A model generated the notes under the pieces. The model had not been told where the DNA came from. It made no database searches and saw only the letters and a list, made by a program, of their open reading frames with translations. A stretch of DNA of 38,025 bases from contig SMOI01000296.1 in assembly GCA_008000375.1 (NCBI GenBank), forward strand, positions 1 to 38,025. The letters run 5' to 3'. The position numbers were made by a program, and so were the translations under genes. Below are positions 21,730 to 31,184 of the stretch, piece by piece. Positions within the stretch are counted from its first letter, which is position 1. Each line of letters opens with the position of its first letter. Source of the DNA: Poteriospumella lacustris (taxonomy: Eukaryota; Sar; Chrysophyceae; Chromulinales; Dinobryaceae).

Positions 21730-23673
21730 ATGGCGACGATCCTGTTCTTCATGCTCGCCATAGCAGTGCTTTGTGTGGCTCCTTCCAGAGGGCAAGTGTC
21801 TTATTGTCCAGCGTATACGACATCCAATACTGCATCGGCGACGACAAACTTCGTCGCCTGCACAATCAATGTGTGCAACGGTTACTATACGATCGGTGTG
21901 TGTGCCAATGGCGGGACCTACTCAGGTAAGATAGGAGCATATGTTTGCGTGCATGGGACGAACCTCCCCGTTAATGCTTGCCATTCCGATGACTTTGTAT
22001 TAGGGGATACGTATCTCATTCTTGTGTCATCGACGGGAGCCACTCTTGCATCCAATGACGATGCAGTCGGTGGTACGTGCAGCACCGGAAGTCAAATTCG
22101 GTACACTGTGACGACCGGATGCCAAACGCTGACGTTGAGACAAGGCTGTTTAGCAGCAGAATCGTGCGGTGGCACAGTATCGATTACGAGCGTCGATCTA
22201 ACAGCGACGCCATCCCGCGCCCCGACCAGGCAGCCGACAAATGTCTCTCCGATTCCCACCAGGATGCCGACTGCCTCACCCAGCGCGACGCCGTCGGCCA
22301 TGCCTACTTACATTCCATCGCCTATGCCGACAGCGGATCCAACTGCAGTTCCGACGGCGACACCGAGCGCCGCGCCATCGTTCGTTCCTACTCATACTCC
22401 TTCGCATGTGCCGACAGCGGATCCAACGGCTGTACCATCGGCGTTACCTAGTGCAGCACCGTCATTCGTGCCAACATATACTCCGTCGCATGTGCCGACA
22501 GCGGATCCAACGGCTGTACCATCGGCGTCACCCAGTGCAGCACCGTCTGTCGTGCCAACTTATACTCCGTCGTATGTGCCTACAGTCGCACCAACGGCTG
22601 TACCATCGGCGTCACCCAGTGCAGCACCATCTGTCGTGCCTACTTATACCCCGTCGTATGTGCCTACAGTCGCACCAACGGCTGTACCATCGGCGACACC
22701 GAGTGCAGCACCATCTGTCGTGCCTACTTATACCCCGTCGTTAGTGCCTACAGTTGCCCCAACGGCTGTACCATCGGCGACACCGAGTGCAGCCCCGTCA
22801 TTCGTGCCAACTTGTACTCCATCGAATGTGCCTACAGTTGCCCCAACGGCTCTTCCAACCGCTGTGCCGACCGCTGTACCGTCGGCGACACCCAGTGCGT
22901 CACCGTCCTTCGTGCCAACTTATACCCCGTCGTATGTACCGACAGCTGTGCCGACGGCTGTTCCATCTGCGGTACCAACTGTTGAGCCGACAGTTACACC
23001 AAGCGCGTTTCCGTCCGTTTTGCCAACTTATTCTCCTTCACACGTGCCCACAGCGGATCCAACGGCTGTGCCGACGGTGGTACCGACGGCGGTGCCGACG
23101 GCGACACCGAGCGCCACACCATCGGTGGTGCCTACGTACAATCCGTCGCATGCGCCGACAGCGGAGCCGACGGCGGTGCCGACGGTGACACCGAGCGCCA
23201 CACCATCGGTGGTGCCTACGTACTCTCCGTCGCATGTGCCGACAGCTGTACCGACGGCTGTGCCGACATCGGTTCCTTCGTCTATTCCCAGCGGAAAACC
23301 GTCGTCTGTCCCAAGTGTCAGTCCTTCCAGTACGCCTTCCTCTGCGCCCTCCTCTTCTCCATCCACCTCACCATCGTCAGTGCCTTCGTCGACACCCACG
23401 AGCCCCGCAGAAACGGCATCGCAGAGCCGTCGAGAGAAGTCGTTGATCGTGTTGGCGATTACGCTGCCGGCGGTGGTGGTGGGGCTATCGTTGTTGTTGA
23501 TCCCCGTGTATTGTTTCTGTTTCGCGCGTCAGACGTCCGCAGATGCCCCGTCCATTAAAGAGCCCCCCTCAGCCCCATCAGTGATCTCACCAGCCACCGG
23601 GAACTCATCCGTTCCTGAGAAGGAGGTATTTTACGACGTTTCGGTCGTAGAGGACAACTCAGCCAATGTGTGA
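21730..23673 (+). CDS. PTM-A: type I membrane protein with Cys-rich head and PT-repeat stalk, two exons
   Basis: ATG at 21730. Exons 21730-21925 and 22004-23673, joined across a 78-nt phase-1 intron (GTAAG...TTAG), giving 621 aa. The unspliced frame is also open (647 aa), so the intron is inferred from the paralogues. A signal peptide (MATILFFMLAIAVLCVAPSRG) precedes a domain with paired Cys and a GDTYLILVSSTG...SNDDA...TVTTGCQTLTLRQGC pattern. This resembles the pre-peptidase C-terminal (PPC) beta-sandwich class; that likeness is tentative. Then come about 350 residues of PTxx/PSxx tetrapeptides, including five 84-nt units, a likely O-glycosylated stalk. One membrane helix (LIVLAITLPAVVVGLSLLLI) and a short cytosolic tail ending VEDNSANV follow. 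It is probably a cell-surface adhesin-like or wall-contact protein; the ligand is unknown. Confidence 0.82.
   Translation: MATILFFMLAIAVLCVAPSRGQVSYCPAYTTSNTASATTNFVACTINVCNGYYTIGVCANGGTYSGKIGAYVCVHGTNLPVNACHSDDFVLGDTYLILVSSTGATLASNDDAVGGTCSTGSQIRYTVTTGCQTLTLRQGCLAAESCGGTVSITSVDLTATPSRAPTRQPTNVSPIPTRMPTASPSATPSAMPTYIPSPMPTADPTAVPTATPSAAPSFVPTHTPSHVPTADPTAVPSALPSAAPSFVPTYTPSHVPTADPTAVPSASPSAAPSVVPTYTPSYVPTVAPTAVPSASPSAAPSVVPTYTPSYVPTVAPTAVPSATPSAAPSVVPTYTPSLVPTVAPTAVPSATPSAAPSFVPTCTPSNVPTVAPTALPTAVPTAVPSATPSASPSFVPTYTPSYVPTAVPTAVPSAVPTVEPTVTPSAFPSVLPTYSPSHVPTADPTAVPTVVPTAVPTATPSATPSVVPTYNPSHAPTAEPTAVPTVTPSATPSVVPTYSPSHVPTAVPTAVPTSVPSSIPSGKPSSVPSVSPSSTPSSAPSSSPSTSPSSVPSSTPTSPAETASQSRREKSLIVLAITLPAVVVGLSLLLIPVYCFCFARQTSADAPSIKEPPSAPSVISPATGNSSVPEKEVFYDVSVVEDNSANV
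21926..22003 (+). other. Phase-1 GT-AG intron of PTM-A (78 nt, multiple of three)
   Basis: CAG/GTAAGATAGG donor and TTAG/GGG acceptor. The same intron lies at the same coding position in PTM-B (25304-25379, 76 nt), PTM-C (31381-31458, 78 nt) and PTM-D (34058-34138, 81 nt). The lengths fit the other introns in the window. Splicing joins Thr-Tyr-Ser-Gly to Asp-Thr-Tyr-Leu. A versus C differ here by Gly/Arg, Pro/Ala, Ser/Cys and Phe/Leu if read as codons, with no silent-only codon change, as expected for non-coding sequence. Confidence 0.78.
22387..22860 (+). repeat. 84-nt coding minisatellite in PTM-A
   Basis: Five complete units begin at 22387, 22471, 22555, 22639 and 22723, and a sixth partial one begins at 22807. 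Each encodes 28 residues of PT/PS tetrapeptides with a shared PTYTPSxVPT core. Unit number is likely to vary between strains. Confidence 0.85.
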
Positions 23674-23703
23674 GTGTTATCAAGTCATGTCATTTTATGT
23701 TTT

Positions 23704-23724
23704 GAGCGGTGTTGCGTTCCGCTG
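23704..23724 (+). promoter_or_regulatory. Conserved 3' UTR stem-loop (PTM-A copy)
   Basis: AGCGG-tgttgcgtt-CCGCT, 31 nt after the stop. Equivalent stem-loops lie at 26921-26941 (PTM-B), in each 721-bp unit, at 29807-29829 (7-bp stem), at 32424-32445 (PTM-C, stem AGCGGG/CCCGCT) and at 34962-34984 (PTM-D, 7-bp stem). The stem is kept although its edges vary. Confidence 0.6.
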
Positions 23725-24774
23725 TATTTTACCCACTTTCTCATGCACGTTTTCCTCTTTTCTTTTGAAGTTGTTCCTTTCCTGTGTTTGGTGGGAGACG
23801 TGTGATTTGGGAGCGTCTCCCCATTTGTGGGATGTGTATGTATAGTGAGAAGGTAGAGAGTATTCCACTGCCAGACCATGTTCTGTTGTTTTTCTCTGGG
23901 TTCTGGTAGTCTCTCGCCCATCTTCACTCCTTCCTGCTTACATCGCCTCGGCTTCGCCTCTCGAAGACAGCGCATTCGAAAGCCTCTGAAGTCTCTCATA
24001 CGTCACTTGTAGTTTGTCATATTATATCCATCGATTTCTTCTTGCGCGTCTGTTTTCCCACGGCACAAGAGTGATTGCACTCCCCGCCCCATATCCACTT
24101 ATCATCACTCTTCGGACAGCTCGGCAGTGAACGCAGATTCAGGCGAATCAGTGAATCTACGGTTGGTCTGTCGAGTAATGCCCATCACATCGTTGTTTTG
24201 ACTGTGTTTCCTCTCCAAATCCATTTGTGCACAATCTCCGTCCGATGGGACGGGGCGGCAGTGTTTCCGATCCAAGAGTTTGGTGTAGAATATATTTGTG
24301 TTGCTAGCTGTTCGTCTGGTGTGCTTGGTATGTGTGCGTGACCGACGGCGTATTGTCGTCGCCGTGAGCACAGCAGTGTACCGCTTCCTTCCACTGTCGT
24401 AAATTTCTTTTCGGTGCTGTTGTTTTTCGACCGCTGCGATAACGCCACTTCCAATCGATGTAACTTGCAACATACATTAATGATCAGCGATGTGTCTTCT
24501 GGTGCATAGCTATGACCGGAGACGAGCACTGTATGACCACCCTTCAGAATGTATGCTCCATGGACGGTTGACCCTAATGTACGCTTTGCCGTGCCGACGC
24601 AACACGATGTTTCGGATGTATCAACGCGTCGAAGAGCTACTTTCAAACACATGGAAGAAGACTTTTTGGCTGCAGGATTAAATGTTCGCCGCTCCATCTG
24701 GTGCTGAGTAGACTGGGTTGACGCCCAGGACGAAACCGGCGATATAGCAAGCGCTGTGTCCACTTGTAGAGCGT

Positions 24775-24810
24775 CTTGTAGCAGATATCGAGCAAGATAT
24801 CTGCTACAAG
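24775..24810. repeat. Perfect 15-bp inverted repeat with 6-nt loop
   Basis: CTTGTAGCAGATATC, loop GAGCAA, GATATCTGCTACAAG. The arms match perfectly. It lies about 300 bp upstream of PTM-B and I did not find it near C or D. It could be a cruciform, an RNA hairpin or a mobile-element remnant. Confidence 0.85.
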
Positions 24811-24999
24811 AGTCCGCCCATTTCTCCATCTCCCGTACAGAACACAACAGAGACGAATGCGTACCGATTAGAATGTACCTGGTGCATAACTCATGCATAC
24901 GTCGTGACAGACTATGTACACGAACACTTCACCTTCGGAGAACTGAAAATTTCGGAAGTCACGTCCTCTTCATTCACGTCCTCACTCTTCTTCTGTGGC

Positions 25000-25107
25000 G
25001 GACAAGACCCACCAGCGTTGACTTTCTCACAACCAAAACCCAACGAGACAAACCGCTTTGGTAATCTATAGTACTATTCCACATCTGCCTGGTGTTTGAA
25101 AGAAGAA
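25000..25107 (+). promoter_or_regulatory. Conserved upstream block, PTM-B
   Basis: Contains GACCCACCA, GACTTTCTCACAACCAAA, CCAACGAGACAAAC and CTTTGGT in that order, then GTGTTTGAAAGAAGAAATGG at the start codon. The same ordered words precede PTM-C (31099-31184) and PTM-D (33742-33861), but not PTM-A. This is likely core promoter plus leader. Confidence 0.6.
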
Positions 25108-26881
25108 ATGGCAACGATTCTGTTCTTGGTGCTGGTCGTGGCAGTGCTTTGTGTGGCTCCTTCCAGAGGACAAGTGTCTTATTGTCCAGCGTATACGGCG
25201 ACCAATACTGCATCAGCAACAACCAACTTCGTCGCCTGCACAATCAACGCATGTAACGGTATCTATACGATCGGTATGTGTGCCAATGGCGGGACCTACT
25301 CAGGTAAGATAGAAACATGCACCTGCCGAAATAGGACGAACCTCCGTTAATGCTTGCCATTCCGTTGACTTTGTGTTAGGGGATACGTTTCTCTCTCTTG
25401 TGTCATCGACGGGAACCGTTCTTGCAGACAATGACGACAAAACCGAAGGTACTTGTAGCACCGGAAGTGAAATTCGGTACACTGTGACGACCGGATGCCA
25501 AACATTGACATTGAGACAAGGCTGTTTTGGTTCGGACTCTTGCGGTGGCACAGTATCGATTACGAGCGTCGATCTCACGGCGACACCATCCCGCGCCCCG
25601 ACCAGACAGCCGACGAATATCTCTCCGGCTCCCACCGCGACTCTTACTGCCTCGCCCAGCACGACGCCGTCGACCCCACCTACATACACTCCTTCGTATG
25701 TACCCTCTCCAATTCCGACGGTTGAACCGTCAGTTTCACCGACGGCGACGCCCAGCGCAACGCCATCGGAAGTGCCTACTCATACTCCTTCGCACGTGCC
25801 GACATTTGTTCCGACGGCAACACCGACGGCAACACCGAGCGCCGCGCCATCGGTCGCCCCTACGCACTCTCCTTCGCATGTGCCGACAGCGAATCCAACG
25901 GCGGAACCGACGGCGACACCAAGCACTGCACCATCGGTGGTGCCAACGTACACTCCTTCGCATGGGCCGACAGTTGATCCAACGGCGGTACCGACGACTA
26001 TCCCGTCGGTAGTACCAACGGCGGTGCCATCTGCGACACCCAGTGCCTCGCCATCGGTCGCCCCTACGCACTCCCCTTCGTATGTTCCGACAGTGCACCC
26101 AACGGTTTTTCCGACGGCTGTTCCGACAGTTGATCCGACGACGGTGCCGACGATGACACCCAGTGTGGTGCCATCGGTCACGCCCACTTACTTGCCTTCG
26201 CATTTGCCGACAGTTGATCCAACGGCTACCCCATCAGTAGTACCCACGGCGGTGCCATCTGCGACACCCAGTGCCTCGCCATCGGTCGCCCCTACGTACT
26301 CGCCTTCGTATGTGCCGACAGCGGATCCAACAGCTTTTCCGACGGCTGTTCCGACATTTGTACCGACGACGGTGCCGTCGATGACACCCAGTGTGGTGCC
26401 ATCGGTCACGCCCACTTACTTGCCTTCGCATGTGCCGACAGCGGATCCAACGGCTACACCATCAGTAGTCCCGACGGTGGTGCCCACGATGACCCCGACC
26501 GCTACGCCATCGGTTGTTCCAAGTGCGAGCCCTTCCTACATGCCTTCCTTTACGCCTTCCTCCTCTCCTTCAAGTTTGCCATCGTCTGTGCCTTCATTGT
26601 CACCCACTATCCTCGCAGACGGTTCAGCTCTGGGTCGTCAAGAGAAGTCGTTGATCGTGTTGGCGATCACGCTGCCGGCGGTGGTGGTGGGGCTATCGTT
26701 GTTGTTGATCTCGGCGTATTATTTCTGCTTCGCGAGTCAGATGTCCGCACGAACCGCGCCCATTGCGTATGTATCCTCTGCTTCAACCGCAGTTGCACCA
26801 ACAAACGCGGCCTCATCGGTTCCAGTTATGGTTGGGCCCAACGACGTCATGGCGCTCGAGGACAATACAGCCAATATTTGA
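25108..26881 (+). CDS. PTM-B: PT-repeat type I membrane protein, two exons
   Basis: ATG at 25108-25110. Exons 25108-25303 and 25380-26881, 565 aa after removal of a 76-nt phase-1 GT-AG intron. Read without splicing, a 2-nt difference from PTM-A (near 25344) brings in TAA at 25348-25350 and the gene looks broken. With the intron removed the frame is intact and the junction matches the other three paralogues. Layout: signal peptide (MATILFLVLVVAVLCVAPSRG), Cys-rich PPC-like domain with GDTFLSLVSSTG, about 330 residues of PT/PS tetrapeptides, the membrane helix (LIVLAITLPAVVVGLSLLLI) and a tail that differs from A, C and D before the shared end LEDNTANI (PVMVGPNDVMA replaces PEKEVxYDVxA). Its last 90 codons are the first unit of the 721-bp tandem array that follows. 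Confidence 0.82.
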
Positions 26882-27004
26882 GTGTCGTCATCCTGTTCGT
26901 GTTATATTGTGTTGCGTTATGAGCGGTGTTGCGTTCCGCTCGATTCAATCCCCTTTCTGCTGTTGTTTGTTACTATCGTTTGTGTCGGTGGAGTGTGTAG
27001 GTGG

Positions 27005-27048
27005 ACTACCAGACCATGTTCTGTTGTTTTTCTCTGGGTTCTGGTAGT
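27005..27048 (+). repeat. Second conserved 3' flank inverted repeat
   Basis: ACTACCAGA and TCTGGTAGT form 9-bp perfect arms around a 26-nt T-rich loop. It recurs every 721 bp in the array. PTM-A has it at 23868-23909 with arms CTGCCAGA/TCTGGTAG, where the one change keeps a G-U pair. It was not seen after PTM-C or PTM-D. Confidence 0.65.
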
Positions 27049-27302
27049 CTCTCGTCTTCACTCCTTCCTGCTCACATTGTCCTGGCTTCGCCTCTCGAAG
27101 ACAGCGTATTCGAAAGCCTCTCAGGTCTCTCGTACATCACCTGTAGTTTGTCATATCATATCCATCGATCGCGTCTGTTTTCCCACGGGGCGAGAGTGAT
27201 TGCACTCCCCGCCCCATATCCACTTATCATCACTTTTCGGACAGCTCGGCAGTGAACGTAGATTCAGGCGAATCAGTGAATCTGCGGTTGGTCTGTCGTG
27301 TA

Positions 27303-27602
27303 ATGTCCATCACGTCGTCATCACCCACGAGCCTCGCAGACGGTTCAGCTCTGGGTCGTCAAGAGAAGTCGTTGATCGTGTTGGCGATCACGCTGCCGGC
27401 GGTGGTGGTGGGGCTATCGTTGTTGTTGATCTCGGCGTATTATTTCTGCTTCGCGAGTCAGATGTCCGCACGAACCGCGCCCATTGCGTATGTATCCTCT
27501 GCTTCAACCGCAGTTGCACCAACAAACGCGGCCTCATCGGTTCCAGTTATGGTTGGGCCCAACGACGTCATGGCGCTCGAGGACAATACAGCCAATATTT
27601 GA
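27303..27602 (+). pseudogene. Orphan PTM C-terminal cassette 1 (99 codons, ATG-initiated)
   Basis: The duplication junction places an ATG from the 3' flank in frame with the PTM-B end. The potential 99-aa product starts MSITSSSPTSLADG and contains the REKSLIV-type juxtamembrane part (here RQEKSLIV), one membrane helix and the full tail ending LEDNTANI. There is no signal peptide or ectodomain. It is most simply a truncated gene copy. It might be made as a short single-pass protein or used as an alternative last exon; neither can be judged from sequence. Confidence 0.7.
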
Positions 27603-28023
27603 GTGTCGTCATCCTGTTCGTGTTATATTGTGTTGCGTTATGAGCGGTGTTGCGTTCCGCTCGATTCAATCCCCTTTCTGCTGTTGTTTGTTACTATCGT
27701 TTGTGTCGGTGGAGTGTGTAGGTGGACTACCAGACCATGTTCTGTTGTTTTTCTCTGGGTTCTGGTAGTCTCTCGTCTTCACTCCTTCCTGCTCACATTG
27801 TCCTGGCTTCGCCTCTCGAAGACAGCGTATTCGAAAGCCTCTCAGGTCTCTCGTACATCACCTGTAGTTTGTCATATCATATCCATCGATCGCGTCTGTT
27901 TTCCCACGGGGCGAGAGTGATTGCACTCCCCGCCCCATATCCACTTATCATCACTTTTCGGACAGCTCGGCAGTGAACGTAGATTCAGGCGAATCAGTGA
28001 ATCTGCGGTTGGTCTGTCGTGTA

Positions 28024-28323
28024 ATGTCCATCACGTCGTCATCACCCACGAGCCTCGCAGACGGTTCAGCGCTGAGTCGTCAAGAGAAGTCGTTGATCGT
28101 GTTGGCGATCACGCTGCCGGCGGTGGTGGTGGGGCTATCGTTGTTGTTGATCTCGGCGTATTATTTCTGCTTCGCGAGTCAGATGTCCGCACGAACCGCG
28201 CCCATTGCGTATGTATCCTCTGCTTCAACCGCAGTTGCACCAACAAACGCGGCCTCATCGGTTCCAGTTATGGTTGGGCCCAACGACGTCATGGCGCTCG
28301 AGGACAATACAGCCAATATTTGA
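28024..28323 (+). pseudogene. Orphan PTM C-terminal cassette 2
   Basis: Second copy of the 99-codon ATG-initiated cassette. It differs from cassette 1 only by ADGSALSRQ in place of ADGSALGRQ at the protein level. Confidence 0.7.
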
Positions 28324-28744
28324 GTGTCGTCATCCTGTTCGTGTTATATTGTGTTGCGTTATGAGCGGTGTTGCGTTCCGCTCGATTCAATCCCCTTTCT
28401 GCTGTTGTTTGTTACTATCGTTTGTGTCGGTGGAGTGTGTAGGTGGACTACCAGACCATGTTCTGTTGTTTTTCTCTGGGTTCTGGTAGTCTCTCGTCTT
28501 CACTCCTTCCTGCTCACATTGTCCTGGCTTCGCCTCTCGAAGACAGCGTATTCGAAAGCCTCTCAGGTCTCTCGTACATCACCTGTAGTTTGTCATATCA
28601 TATCCATCGATCGCGTCTGTTTTCCCACGGGGCGAGAGTGATTGCACTCCCCGCCCCATATCCACTTATCATCACTTTTCGGACAGCTCGGCAGTGAACG
28701 TAGATTCAGGCGAATCAGTGAATCTGCGGTTGGTCTGTCGTGTA

Positions 28745-29044
28745 ATGTCCATCACGTCGTCATCACCCACGAGCCTCGCAGACGGTTCAGCGCTGAGTCG
28801 TCAAGAGAAGTCGTTGATCGTGTTGGCGATCACGCTGCCGGCGGTGGTGGTGGGGCTATCGTTGTTGTTGATCTCGGCGTATTATTTCTGCTTCGCGAGT
28901 CAGATGTCCGCACGAACCGCGCCCATTGCGTATGTATCCTCTGCTTCAACCGCAGTTGCACCAACAAACGCGGCCTCATCGGTTCCAGTTATGGTTGGGC
29001 CCAACGACGTCATGGCGCTCGAGGACAATACAGCCAATATTTGA
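28745..29044 (+). pseudogene. Orphan PTM C-terminal cassette 3
   Basis: Third copy. Its encoded 99 residues are identical to cassette 2, showing very recent duplication or conversion. Confidence 0.7.
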
Positions 29045-29465
29045 GTGTCGTCATCCTGTTCGTGTTATATTGTGTTGCGTTATGAGCGGTGTTGCGTTCC
29101 GCTCGATTCAATCCCCTTTCTGCTGTTGTTTGTTACTATCGTTTGTGTCGGTGGAGTGTGTAGGTGGACTACCAGACCATGTTCTGTTGTTTTTCTCTGG
29201 GTTCTGGTAGTCTCTCGTCTTCACTCCTTCCTGCTCACATTGTCCTGGCTTCGCCTCTCGAAGACAGCGTATTCGAAAGCCTCTCAGGTCTCTCGTACAT
29301 CACCTGTAGTTTGTCATATCATATCCATCGATCGCGTCTGTTTTCCCACGGGGCGAGAGTGATTGCACTCCCCGCCCCATATCCACTTATCATCACTTTT
29401 CGGACAGCTCGGCAGTGAACGTAGATTCAGGCGAATCAGTGAATCTGCGGTTGGTCTGTCGTGTA

Positions 29466-29765
29466 ATGTCCATCACGTCGTCATCACCCACGAGCCTCGC
29501 AGACGGTTCAGCGCTGAGTCGTCAAGAGAAGTCGTTGATCGTGTTGGCGATCACGCTGCCGGCGGTGGTGGTGGGGCTATCGTTGCTGTTGATCTCGGTG
29601 TATTATTTCTGCTTCGTGAGTCAGATGTCCGCACGAACCGCGCCCATTGCGTATGTATCCTCTGCTTCAACCGCACTCGCACCAGCAAACGTAGCCTCAT
29701 CGGTTCCAGTTATGGTAGGGCCCAACGACATCATGGCGCTCGAGGACAACACAGCCAATATTTGA
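29466..29765 (+). pseudogene. Orphan PTM C-terminal cassette 4 (diverged)
   Basis: Last copy. It carries changes in the helix and tail (ISVYYFCFVSQM for ISAYYFCFASQM, ALAPANVASS for AVAPTNAASS, NDIMA for NDVMA), yet the frame and stop are intact. It is the oldest or least homogenised unit, next to the unique flank. Confidence 0.7.
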
Positions 29766-30198
29766 GTGTCGTCGTCATCCTTTTCGTGTTATATTGTGTT
29801 GCGTAACGAGCGGTGTTGGGTTCCGCTCGATTCAATCCCCTTTCTGCTGTTGTTTGCTACTGTCGTTTGAGTCGATGGAGTGTGTAGGTGAACTACCAGA
29901 CCATGTTCTGTTGTTTTTCTCTGGGTTCTGGTAGTCTCTCGTCTTCACTCCTTCCTGCTCACATTGTCCTGGCTTCGCCTCTCGAAGACAGCGTATTCGA
30001 AAGCCTCTCAGGTCTCTCGTACATCACCTGTAGTTTGTCATATCATATCCATCGATCGCGTCTGTTTTCCCACGGGGCGAGAGTGATTGCACTCCCCGCC
30101 CCATATCCACTTATCATCACTTTTCGGACAGCTCGGCAGTGAACGTAGATTCAGGCGAATCAGTGAATCTGCGGTTGGTCTGTCGTGTAATGTCCATC

Positions 30199-31184
30199 TC
30201 TGTGTTTCTTCTCCAAATCCATTTGTGCGCAATCTCCGTCCGATGGGACGGGGCGGCACTGTTTCCGATCCATGAGTTTGGTGTAGAATGTATCTCTGTC
30301 GCTAGCTGTTCGTCTGGTTTGGAAGGTATGTCTGCGTGACCGACGGCGTATTGTAGTGGCCGTGATCACATCAGTGCACTGCTTCCTTCCACAGTCGTAA
30401 ATTTCTTTTCGGTGCTGTTGTTCATCGCCACAGTCGTTCTTTTCCAAGTCCGACCCACTTTCGTCCTCATCCTTCTTCTGTGTCGCCTGTCGACCAAGGA
30501 CATGTTTGGTTTGATTTTTATTCTTGTTTTTCGAGGCTGGCTTGCTTCTTTTCTTCCGAGCGATCGCACTACGTGCACCGTAATTGCTTGTGTACCAACA
30601 ATACTTTCAATCGATGTAACTTGCAACATACATTACAAGCGTCCTCTGGTGCAGGTAGTAGCCATGACCCATGGTGAAAGGAAACGAGCACTATATATTG
30701 CCTACTTTTAGTGGGCAAGTCTCTTAGTTACGCATTGTCATCCCGGAGGTAGGTATTCATGTATGAAAGCATCAAAGAAGGACATGCTTTCAAATTTCAA
30801 GTGCATTCAGGTGCAAGAGGCCGTCATAAGACCGTCAAACGTACACCAGACCCAGAACAGTTGGCAACAACGTCCGTCGCTTTTGTCTTTTGCCTCCAAA
30901 CATAGCCCCGTACCGAATCGACCACAGTTTTACCGTTTATGTTGTGCCCGACCAGCAGACGAAGTGTACAAGAACATCTCCCCTGCCGGGCGGACGCGGA
31001 ACTTCCACTTCCATTTCTGAGAACTGAATATTTCGGCCTCACATTTGGCATTCACGTCCTCACTCACTCACTCGCTCACTCTCAATTCTTCTGTCTCGGA
31101 CAAGACCCACCAACGTCGACTTTCTCACAACCAAACACCCAACGAGACAAACTCCTTTGGTCATTGCCTAGTGTTTGTAAAGAA
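30199..31184. other. Array to PTM-C intergenic region
   Basis: 986 bp. The left part (to about 30420) continues the PTM-B 3' flank and matches the PTM-A flank at 24190-24430. The middle (30440-30700) resembles 33160-33400 upstream of PTM-D and 24440-24530 upstream of PTM-B. The right end (31099-31184) is the conserved upstream block with GACCCACCAACGTCGACTTT and CCAACGAGACAAACTCC. No gene is seen. Confidence 0.6.

Larger units (their letters stand above)
23674..25107. other. PTM-A to PTM-B intergenic region made of duplicated flanks
   Basis: 1434 bp without a gene. The left part (about 23700-24480) is the PTM-A 3' flank and matches the 3' flank of PTM-B, first inside the 721-bp array (to about 30198) and then beyond it (30199-30440). 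The right part (about 24440-25107) resembles the 5' flanks of PTM-C and PTM-D. It also holds a perfect hairpin at 24775-24810. Confidence 0.6.
26611..30198 (+). repeat. 721-bp tandem array, five units
   Basis: Units begin at 26611, 27332, 28053, 28774 and 29495. The last is 704 bp and ends where the original 3' flank resumes (after GTCCATC at 30198). Each unit holds the last 90 codons of PTM-B (juxtamembrane, membrane helix, tail), the 3' UTR stem-loop, a second inverted repeat and about 400 bp of 3' flank. Units 1-4 are almost identical. Unit 5 has several substitutions and 3 extra bases. Units 1 and 2 share GCTCTGGGTCG where units 3-5 share GCGCTGAGTCG. The junction sequence ATCACGTCGTCATCACCCAC joins flank to coding sequence; TCACCCAC also occurs just before unit 1, suggesting microhomology. 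Confidence 0.95.

Noticed and set aside
25342-25350. PTM-B as a pseudogene because of a 2-nt deletion and TAA
   Set aside because: The lesion lies inside a GT-AG segment present in all four paralogues; splicing restores the frame and a conserved junction.
26611-30198. CRISPR-like or satellite array
   Set aside because: Units are 721 bp, coding in part, and clearly copies of the PTM-B 3' end.
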